From Candidatus Rifleibacteriota bacterium (lineage in GTDB: Bacteria; Muiribacteriota; Ozemobacteria; Ozemobacterales; Ozemobacteraceae): a stretch of 13,048 nucleotides of DNA. Position numbers and translations under genes: made by a program. Shown one piece after another: positions 7,793 to 13,048 of this stretch; position 1 is the stretch's first letter; each line of letters starts with the position of its first letter. The stretch covers positions 1 to 13,048 of the forward strand of contig JAQUZA010000040.1 of NCBI GenBank assembly GCA_028691595.1, given 5' to 3'. The notes below the pieces were generated by a model, which ran no database searches, was not told where the DNA came from, and saw only the letters and a program-made list of their open reading frames with translations.

Positions 7793-8374
7793 TCAGGGCA
7801 CAAAGAAAGTAGAAAGAGTCAGTTTCATTGCCATGTTTCCCTGCTGGTCGTTAAGCGGCGGCACGATTTCCAGTTGCGAAATCTTTACAAGTCTTCCGAG
7901 GGCGTTTTCTGATTCCCAGAGGAATTGTTTCAATTTATTGTAAGGCCCATGGATTCGCATATCAAACTTGAATTCAACATAGTTCCCGCCAGCCCCACTC
8001 ACGGGCGCAGGTGATTTGTAGGTTGAATCCTGGATATGAACCCCGAGAGCTTTTGCTTTGCGCTGCACCTGTTCTATGAAAATTGTATAATTTGCCGATG
8101 TTTCAAGAAGTTTTTCGAATTTTTCCTTAACTTCCTGGCGTTTTTCTCTCAGCTGAACTGTGATGCTTTCTACCTGCTGCCGCCGCTGGGCAAAGTCTTT
8201 CTGGGCATCTTCAACCTTCCGGGTCAGTTCAGATATTGCGGTTTCTTTGCTGGAAATAAGCTGACGCTGGTTACGATTGATCGAGCCGAGAAAATACAGA
8301 AGGAACGCTACTGCTGCTATTATCAGCCCGTAGGTTACAACCCGTTCCAGTGTAGATCTTAATCTTGTTTTCAC
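7793..8374 (-). CDS. pilO: PilO-like inner-membrane alignment protein
   Basis: This is a 193-residue bitopic protein with a basic cytoplasmic tail (KTRLRSTLERR-type, 1-12), a membrane helix at about 13-30, a long charged coiled coil at about 38-95, and a C-terminal alpha/beta domain (about 96-193) like the ferredoxin fold of PilO. PilO forms a heterodimer with PilN and contacts PilP. It is called from position directly after pilN and from this layout, not from a unique motif. The chosen start is GTG at 8374, with AGGA seven bases upstream; the in-frame ATG at 8455 would overlap pilN by 65 bases and add a 27-residue extension unlike the family. Sixteen bases separate the GTG from the pilN stop. 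Confidence 0.83.
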   Translation of the reverse strand: MKTRLRSTLERVVTYGLIIAAVAFLLYFLGSINRNQRQLISSKETAISELTRKVEDAQKDFAQRRQQVESITVQLREKRQEVKEKFEKLLETSANYTIFIEQVQRKAKALGVHIQDSTYKSPAPVSGAGGNYVEFKFDMRIHGPYNKLKQFLWESENALGRLVKISQLEIVPPLNDQQGNMAMKLTLSTFFVP

Positions 8375-8378
8375 AGTT

Positions 8379-8385
8379 CTTTCCT
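8379..8385 (-). promoter_or_regulatory. Ribosome binding site supporting a GTG start for pilO
   Basis: AGGAAAG lies just after the pilN stop; the AGGA core is seven bases before GTG at 8374. No ATG in this frame is better placed. Confidence 0.65.
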
Positions 8386-8390
8386 GATAG

Positions 8391-8957
8391 TTATTTCCGG
8401 ACTGTTGGAGTATAAGCAAGGTCAAGCATAAATTTTTGCGCCTGACCGTTTTCAACGGTAATGCTGGTGTTGCTCTTCAACTGGGCCCTGAATTTGCCAC
8501 TCTGGTTGAGTCTATTCACAAATTCGAGAACATCCTGAATCGTTGCACCTTCACCCGTAACAGAGAATGGGGCAGCAAGATTGCTGAAATTTTTCGGCGA
8601 AATATCGTTTATCAATACTCTATCAGGCACCGCAGCTTCAAAAGAGGCGAGAAAGTCAACCATGTTGCTTGCCGGAGTGTCGAGATTTGAATTGATGAAT
8701 TCGATACTGCTGCGCAGGGCATTTATCTCATTAACCGGCGGTTGCAGCTTACCTGTTTTATCGATGATGTCACGCAGTTCTGCATCTTTACCGTTCAGCC
8801 TGCCATCGACAGCTGCGAGTTCTTTGCTGTTTTTGATTGACATGCTGCCAACTGCCGCAATGGTGGTGATGATGACCAGAATTGCCAGGGCGATTCCGAT
8901 GTTATCACGCGGAAGGCTCTTGTATTCAGCAGGTAGAAGGTCGAACTGAAATTTCAT
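8391..8957 (-). CDS. pilN: PilN-like inner-membrane alignment protein
   Basis: This is a bitopic inner-membrane protein of 188 residues. The short cytoplasmic tail starts MKFQFDLLPAEYK; the FDLLP (5-9) corresponds to the conserved N-L-L-P motif through which PilN inserts into a groove of PilM. A single membrane helix spans about 19-38. The periplasmic part has a charged helical segment (about 42-66) and a compact alpha/beta domain (about 90-188), as in PilN. In the periplasm it should pair with PilO. An upstream in-frame ATG at 8987 would add ten residues in front of the docking motif and overlap pilM; the ATG at 8957 has GAGGGA nine bases upstream, inside the last codons of pilM, and is preferred. 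Five bases separate it from the pilM stop. Sequence identity to known PilN proteins cannot be judged here; the call rests on motif, topology and order. Confidence 0.88.
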   Translation of the reverse strand: MKFQFDLLPAEYKSLPRDNIGIALAILVIITTIAAVGSMSIKNSKELAAVDGRLNGKDAELRDIIDKTGKLQPPVNEINALRSSIEFINSNLDTPASNMVDFLASFEAAVPDRVLINDISPKNFSNLAAPFSVTGEGATIQDVLEFVNRLNQSGKFRAQLKSNTSITVENGQAQKFMLDLAYTPTVRK

Positions 8958-8962
8958 AATGC

Positions 8963-10030
8963 TTAATCCCTCAGATAGGCGCCGCATGCCGCAGCAAGAG
9001 AGTTTTTCTCGGCATCATCAACCGGGCTGCCGTTAACCTGAAGCTGATAAAGTTCGCATATACGACGAACCTTGGTGTTAAGGTTGCTGGCAAGGGCGAC
9101 ATGAATGTTTTCGTAGTTGGCTCCGCCGCCCGAAATTATTACTTCGTGAATGGTGAATTCCCTGAATTTGGTCAAATAGCTTTCGATTGCTCCGAATACT
9201 TCTCGACACAGCATGGCGAAAACATTCTTGATGACGGTGAAGTTATACTGAACATCTTGTTCTGGCGATGGTTCGGGCAAAAAACAGATTTCGTTACGTT
9301 TAAACTGGTCTGCATCAGGTTCTGGAACATGAAAGTGCTTACTGATCTGCTTGGTAAAATCATAGGCACCAATCGGGCGATTTTGCAGCGCCCTCAGCTG
9401 GCCGTCTTTGAAAACACCGATAGAGGTTGATTCATGACCCAGGTGAATGAGGGTGATATTCTTGCCCTTGTTCTCATTGCTGGCAAGATAGTGTTCGATC
9501 AAATTAGCGGTATTGAGAATGTTAAGATCGACTACCACCGGGTTCAGGCCGGCATTCTGCACGATTCCACCAGCTTCGAGCAGATTGTTTCTGACCAGGG
9601 CTATTGCGAGAACGATTTCGTCTTCTTCCCAGGATCCGATGCTCTGCTGGACAACATGCCAGTTTTCATAAGGCATGGGCATTATGGGCACAAAGTCTTC
9701 TTTGATGGCTTCATCCATCTCTTTTCGCGAGTATCTCGGTGGCGTGACCATCAGGTTTATCAGAGCCGAATGGTCGGGCATGAGCATAAGAGTGTTCTCA
9801 TATGGAAGCTTTGATTCGCGTATCAATGATTGAAGAGCTGTCTGGAGCGGCTGCGGGTCGATGATCGGGTTTTCGATGTAGGTAGAGGCGACAAAGTCTT
9901 TGGGGGTTGTTGTCGACAGGCATTTTTTAAGGCGAACTTCGCCTGCTCGTGCTGATTCAAGCGTGAGCAGCCGTAACTCGTAGGTGCCGAGTTCAAGAAC
10001 GGTTTTAATTGTTGAACTATGCCTGGCCAT
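8963..10030 (-). CDS. pilM: PilM-like actin-fold cytoplasmic platform protein
   Basis: This 355-residue protein of the PilM / actin-like ATPase (FtsA-fold) family is expected to bind the cytoplasmic N-terminus of PilN under the pilus machine. Evidence is the length, the position between pilB and pilN, an N-terminal phosphate-1-like strand (VLELGT, 11-16), a phosphate-2-like strand (LIHLGHESTSIGVFKDG, 194-210) followed by NRPIGAYDFTKQI (a PilM hallmark is PIG after the strand), and an adenosine-type glycine motif IISGGGA (298-304). The acidic residue usual in the first loop is E13, and in the second it is H196, so the nucleotide site is altered. No membrane segment is seen. TTG at 10033 is in frame just before ATG at 10030; the ATG is chosen because GGGAAG lies seven bases upstream. 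The stop of pilB is three bases away, implying coupled translation. Confidence 0.92.
   Translation of the reverse strand: MARHSSTIKTVLELGTYELRLLTLESARAGEVRLKKCLSTTTPKDFVASTYIENPIIDPQPLQTALQSLIRESKLPYENTLMLMPDHSALINLMVTPPRYSRKEMDEAIKEDFVPIMPMPYENWHVVQQSIGSWEEDEIVLAIALVRNNLLEAGGIVQNAGLNPVVVDLNILNTANLIEHYLASNENKGKNITLIHLGHESTSIGVFKDGQLRALQNRPIGAYDFTKQISKHFHVPEPDADQFKRNEICFLPEPSPEQDVQYNFTVIKNVFAMLCREVFGAIESYLTKFREFTIHEVIISGGGANYENIHVALASNLNTKVRRICELYQLQVNGSPVDDAEKNSLAAACGAYLRD
8967..8972 (-). promoter_or_regulatory. Ribosome binding site deciding the pilN start
   Basis: GAGGGA inside the last codons of pilM lies nine bases before the ATG at 8957. It excludes the earlier in-frame ATG at 8987, which would place this site inside the coding sequence. 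Confidence 0.7.
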
Positions 10031-10033
10031 CAA

Positions 10034-11806
10034 TTAACTTCCCATGTTGATCATAATATATTCTTCAATCGGAACTTCACCGGCAAGAACTTTTGACAAA
10101 CAACAATCTGAAAGGGTTTTTACCTTGCGTTTGCGCAGATGCTGCATAAGTTCAACGGTTGTTCGGCGCTGCCCGATCAGTTCCTTGAGTTCGGGAGTGA
10201 TTTCGACCACTTCATAGAGACCGGTTCTGTCTTTGAAGCCACTGTTATTGCATTCTTTGCAGCCCATACCGCGATAGAGCGGGTGACCTTCGAGATCTTT
10301 CAGTTCCAGACCCAGCGAAGCTGCAACGTATGGAGTGGTCTCGATTTCAGTTTTGCAGGCAGGACATATTTTTCTGACCAGTCGCTGACCAACCAGAAGA
10401 CAGAGGGCTGATGCATAAAGATAAGGGTCGATACCCAGATTCTCAAGACGGCTGACTGTCTCAATTGCAGTATTGGCGTGAATCGTCGAAAAAACCATGT
10501 GACCGGTAAGAGCTGCTTTGATGGTAATTTCGGCTGTTTCGTAATCGCGAATTTCGCCCACCAGTATGATGTCAGGGTCAAGACGCAGAATTGAACGCAA
10601 GCCGCGGGCAAAGGTCAGCGAGCGGGTCGGGTCATTTTTGTTCTCTTGAACCTGCATCTGATGAACGCCTGGAATCTTGAATTCAACAGGGTCTTCAACG
10701 GTAATGATCTTTTTCTGACGGCTGTTGATAAGTGACAATGCCGAGTAAAGAGTCGTTGTTTTACCTGAACCGGTAGGGCCGGCGAGCAGACACAGGCCCC
10801 AGGGGCGGCCAATGTTGAATTCGAATAGCTGCAGGTCGTCTTCATGAAAACCGAGGCCGGTAAGGTCAAGGTTAACGCGGCCCGCATCGAGAACGCGTAT
10901 AGTGCAGTTCTGACCGTAAATAGACGGAAGAATGGCGACGCGGAACTCAATATGCTGGTTTTTGACCCGGAGCTTGAAGTTGCCGTCCTGGGGCATGAAA
11001 CGCTCAGTAATGTCAAGGTTTGACATGATTTTGATACGCGAGATGATTGCCTGCTGGGCGGCACGCTCGATGGGCAGAATGTCATACAGAATACCGTCGA
11101 TACGATATCTTACCTGAATTATCTTTTCGAAGGATTCGATATGAATATCTGAAGCCCACATTTTAACGGCATCAAGAATGATTTTGTGAACCAGAGTAAC
11201 GATTGAAGTCTGGTCAGACTCACGTTTTAATTCTTCGAGGTTCAAATCAGTGGCAGTGGCCCCTGAAAAAGTTTCGGAAAACTGGTTCTCTTCTTTGCTG
11301 AATTCAAGTTTGACATCCTTGAGCAGCTCATCCATTGGCACGTTGTCGAGAACGTTCTGGGGGCGGTAGAGAACATCATTGATGATGTGAAGAATCTGAG
11401 ACTTCATTGCCAGAACCCATTTAATGAACATATAGCCCGTGGCCATCTTGATGCTGTCAAACATCTTGATATTTGTCGGGTCAAAAACGGCTATGGTTAA
11501 AGATTTGGGCTCTTTGCGAATCGGAATGAACTTGTAGGTTTTAATCAGGCTTTCGGGAATCTGTCTGATCAGGTCGGTGTTGAGTTCGCCGCTCCCGAGA
11601 TTGACAAACTCGATGCCATGCTGGGTTGAAAGGCCACGGAACAATGTTTCTTCGTTTATGGCTTTGTCTTCGATAAGAATCTCGCCAATCATCTTTCTGA
11701 CAGATGGCTGACGTTTAAGGGCTGCCTCAAGCTGCTGCGCGGTGATGGCGCGCATTTCTATGAGGATTTCACCTATTCTTTTGCGTTTAAGAAAATCATT
11801 GTTCAT
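10034..11806 (-). CDS. pilB: Type IV pilus / type II secretion assembly ATPase (PilB/GspE family) with MshEN-like N-domain
   Basis: This is a 590-residue cytoplasmic hexameric ATPase that powers pilin polymerisation. Residues 10-33 and 39-62 are two tandem MshEN motifs with a five-residue spacer, followed by the rest of the T2SSE N-domain to about 145. An acidic linker spans about 150-200. The catalytic core has Walker A GPTGSGKTT (343-351), the Asp box ITVEDPVE (368-375), Walker B LDPDIILVGEIRD (409-421, with E418), and the His box TGHMVFSTIHAN (434-445). The metal-binding loop has C481, C484, C516 and C519. The length matches PilB (about 560-580) better than short GspE. About five extra residues sit before SLTFARG relative to the usual family sequence. 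PilM, PilN and PilO follow directly, supporting assembly rather than retraction. The 81 bp upstream is the widest gap in the cluster; GAGGAAGGA sits about 14 bases before the ATG, rather far for a ribosome binding site. Confidence 0.97.
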   Translation of the reverse strand: MNNDFLKRKRIGEILIEMRAITAQQLEAALKRQPSVRKMIGEILIEDKAINEETLFRGLSTQHGIEFVNLGSGELNTDLIRQIPESLIKTYKFIPIRKEPKSLTIAVFDPTNIKMFDSIKMATGYMFIKWVLAMKSQILHIINDVLYRPQNVLDNVPMDELLKDVKLEFSKEENQFSETFSGATATDLNLEELKRESDQTSIVTLVHKIILDAVKMWASDIHIESFEKIIQVRYRIDGILYDILPIERAAQQAIISRIKIMSNLDITERFMPQDGNFKLRVKNQHIEFRVAILPSIYGQNCTIRVLDAGRVNLDLTGLGFHEDDLQLFEFNIGRPWGLCLLAGPTGSGKTTTLYSALSLINSRQKKIITVEDPVEFKIPGVHQMQVQENKNDPTRSLTFARGLRSILRLDPDIILVGEIRDYETAEITIKAALTGHMVFSTIHANTAIETVSRLENLGIDPYLYASALCLLVGQRLVRKICPACKTEIETTPYVAASLGLELKDLEGHPLYRGMGCKECNNSGFKDRTGLYEVVEITPELKELIGQRRTTVELMQHLRKRKVKTLSDCCLSKVLAGEVPIEEYIMINMGS

Positions 11807-11887
11807 CTTGTTAAAGTAAGTCCTTCCTCAAAGGTATCGGCAGGTTTCATAAATCTGTTAATGAAATCTGAATAAGGTTGCAGAAAT
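11807..11887 (-). other. Widest intergenic gap, possible control region before pilB
   Basis: This 81-base gap is the only one in the cluster long enough for a separate promoter or an RNA structure. It has an imperfect inverted repeat (GGTTTCAT at 11843-11850, ATGAAATC at 11861-11868 on the plus strand, ten-base loop) and two copies of AAATCTG at 11851 and 11864. No run of T follows, so it is not a standard terminator, and no convincing -35/-10 pair was found. It could lower expression of the machine genes relative to the pilins, but that is conjecture. Confidence 0.3.
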
Positions 11888-12544
11888 TTAATACGAGTTG
11901 CCGGTTGAATCGATCAGAGTTACGTGGGTATAGTCTAGAGCTGTGGCTACACCGCCAGGCAATACGCCGCCGGGATAAGATGCAGTTGAATCAAAAAATA
12001 GAATGGTATCGGTGTTGGAGTTATACATCTGATCGTTGTTTCCATCGATGAAGGCAAATTCTGAGTCATTTGTGGCAGCAATGTTGTCGGGGTCAAAATC
12101 AAATGAGCCGATGTTGACGCGATCGTAAAAATACGCAGACGGGCTTGCCGTCGCAAAGTTTGGCGGGGTGATGTTGCCGCCACTGAACGGGTCGGCGAAA
12201 ACCGGCATAGATGGTAGATACTTGATGTTTGGCCTTCTCTTGGCTTCATTGTCAATAATCTGAATTGGCCCGGCAATGAGCTCTGAACCTGTGGTGCTGC
12301 CGGAAAGCGGGTCGGTAAGAATGGTTGAACCGCTGAGGTTTACCGGAACCGCAAACGGCCCGCGCAGATTGTCGCCCCTGAACTGGTTGACCGAATTGCG
12401 AAAGGTGGCAATGTTCTGCTTCAGCACCGAAAGCCGCGCATCGGTTATGTAATCGTTGTAATAAGGTACGGCCACGCCAACCAGAATGCTGATAATGGCA
12501 ATGACAATTAAAAGCTCGATGATCGTAAAGCCCTGTTTTTTCAT
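11888..12544 (-). CDS. Prepilin / pseudopilin with class III signal peptide
   Basis: This is a 218-residue filament subunit, processed by a prepilin peptidase and then added to the pilus or pseudopilus. The leader is MKKQG, followed by FTIIELL. Cleavage is expected between G5 and F6, which puts E10 at the conserved mature position +5 and P27 at +22. Residues 6 to about 28 form the hydrophobic assembly helix, and the amphipathic part continues to about 56. The globular part contains KYLPSMPVFADPF (105-120 region), a GspG-like motif, and Asp/Asn-rich loops (about 149-180) that could bind a metal; the metal is inference. A GTG at 12556 in frame would add four residues, but the ATG at 12544 has GAGG six bases upstream and gives a normal short leader, so it is preferred. 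The next gene follows after 81 bp. It could be a major pilin or a minor pseudopilin. Confidence 0.93.
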   Translation of the reverse strand: MKKQGFTIIELLIVIAIISILVGVAVPYYNDYITDARLSVLKQNIATFRNSVNQFRGDNLRGPFAVPVNLSGSTILTDPLSGSTTGSELIAGPIQIIDNEAKRRPNIKYLPSMPVFADPFSGGNITPPNFATASPSAYFYDRVNIGSFDFDPDNIAATNDSEFAFIDGNNDQMYNSNTDTILFFDSTASYPGGVLPGGVATALDYTHVTLIDSTGNSY

Positions 12545-12548
12545 GGTT

Positions 12549-12554
12549 ATCCTC
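12549..12554 (-). promoter_or_regulatory. Ribosome binding site deciding the prepilin start
   Basis: GAGGAT, overlapping the stop codon of the upstream pseudopilin gene, ends in a good position for the ATG at 12544 (six bases after GAGG). The alternative in-frame GTG at 12556 lies on the same bases and has no Shine-Dalgarno sequence of its own. Confidence 0.7.
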
Positions 12555-13048
12555 ACCAGTCTGTGTAATAGGTGCCATCGATGGCCTGAACAAAACCACG
12601 CCGCCGGTTGCCGGTGTTATCAACGCAGGAAATATCAAAAACCCCGACATGATCGACCGGGTCACCCCCTGTTACAGCTCCGCCTTCAAAAATCGCGGTG
12701 TTGGTTCCGGATGCGTAATAAACTGTCCAGACAGCAGCTCCTACAAATGGATCAACAGGTATGGCATTAAGATATGGCTTGGGGTAGAAGCTCACAGTTA
12801 TCCCAGGTCCACCGTCAGGGTCTGGTATTATATGTTGACCGTTGAGAGGGGGTAAATCTGGGCGGGTCAATGCCATCAAGGATTTTGGGCAAAGGTCGCT
12901 GTCGGGAACTTTGTGCAGCCCGCTGTAGCCTTTTTGCAGCTGCCGGACAATGACGTTGCGGCAGTCACGTTTGTAGAGGCTTATGGCCTGTCTGATCGCG
13001 GCCAGATTGCTTTCGAGTTCTGCCTCTTTGGATTTGATGAACATAAGT
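12553..13048 (-). CDS. GspG-like pseudopilin, 5' end cut off by window edge
   Basis: This is a type IV pilin-class filament subunit of the GspG (major pseudopilin) type, probably an inner-membrane protein before assembly. The frame stays open to the window edge: the codon before the first visible ATG (13044) is CTT, and the Lys/Glu-rich helix after it is what normally follows the hydrophobic prepilin segment. The cleavage site and hydrophobic helix therefore lie outside the window, and the ATG is unlikely to be the true start. Visible marks are the amphipathic helix with AELESNLAAIRQAI, the motif PYLNAIPVDPF (GspG proteins carry a similar YLP-x-x-P-x-DP stretch), and a C-terminal end DGTYYTDW resembling endings common in GspG-like proteins. 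Three cysteines are visible (in RDC, DLC and ISC). It ends in TGA, 8 bp before the next prepilin's ATG, so the two are probably co-translated. The family is clear; whether it is the major or a minor subunit is not. Confidence 0.85.
   Translation of the reverse strand, partial: LMFIKSKEAELESNLAAIRQAISLYKRDCRNVIVRQLQKGYSGLHKVPDSDLCPKSLMALTRPDLPPLNGQHIIPDPDGGPGITVSFYPKPYLNAIPVDPFVGAAVWTVYYASGTNTAIFEGGAVTGGDPVDHVGVFDISCVDNTGNRRRGFVQAIDGTYYTDW

Noticed and set aside
8375..8455. ATG at 8455 as pilO start
   Set aside because: It would overlap pilN and add 27 residues before the basic tail; GTG at 8374 has a good ribosome binding site.
10615..11085. Second minus-strand frame inside pilB
   Set aside because: The overlapping pilB frame holds all ATPase motifs in this stretch; the other frame has low-complexity Ser/Arg content only.
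11843..11868. Inverted repeat between the prepilin and ATPase genes as a rho-independent terminator
   Set aside because: On the transcript the stem is about six continuous pairs with an A/C mismatch and a ten-base loop, is AT-rich, and is not followed by a U run.

Overview
The window holds one tightly packed gene cluster, about 13 kb, with every supported gene on the minus strand, so it reads from high to low coordinates. It encodes the inner-membrane part of a type IV filament machine (type IV pilus or type II secretion class). From upstream to downstream it contains a 5'-truncated GspG-like pseudopilin, a second prepilin, a PilB/GspE-family assembly ATPase, PilM-, PilN- and PilO-like platform proteins, a PilP/GspC-like protein, a HEAT-repeat protein, and two large TPR proteins that each have one central membrane segment. 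Gaps between genes are 3 to 39 bp, except for 81 bp before the ATPase gene. Several ribosome binding sites lie inside the previous gene's last codons. No tRNA, rRNA, CRISPR array, insertion sequence or convincing terminator was seen.

The organism is a bacterium, and probably one with two membranes, because PilN/O/P-type alignment proteins normally reach towards an outer-membrane secretin. GC content looks moderate by eye. The lineage cannot be fixed from this window. Tandem TPR proteins and GspG-like pilins would fit a little-studied phylum (for example Riflebacteria-like genomes or a deltaproteobacterial relative), but that is a guess. The secretin (PilQ/GspD), the platform protein (PilC/GspF), the prepilin peptidase and the retraction ATPase are absent from the window and may lie outside it.

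In the expected working model, pilins made at the upstream end are matured by a prepilin peptidase and polymerised by the ATPase. PilM (cytoplasmic) would dock on the N-terminal LLP motif of PilN, while PilN, PilO and the PilP-like protein form a periplasmic frame. The HEAT protein looks cytoplasmic. The two TPR proteins share one layout: export signal, periplasmic TPR half, membrane helix, cytoplasmic TPR half. Their cytoplasmic halves are recognisably homologous. The last one also has two long acidic, proline-rich linkers and a terminal helical cap, a layout like the FimV/HubP polar hubs.

The most notable points are: (1) the last TPR gene appears to start at a CTG codon, with a good Shine-Dalgarno sequence and a signal peptide that a later TTG start would remove; (2) the ATPase has two tandem 24-residue MshEN motifs with a 5-residue spacer, the known c-di-GMP-binding layout, but with some key positions changed; (3) PilM has altered nucleotide-binding acidic residues; (4) the conserved TPR/TPR/HEAT accessory set may be an undescribed hub attached to this filament system.
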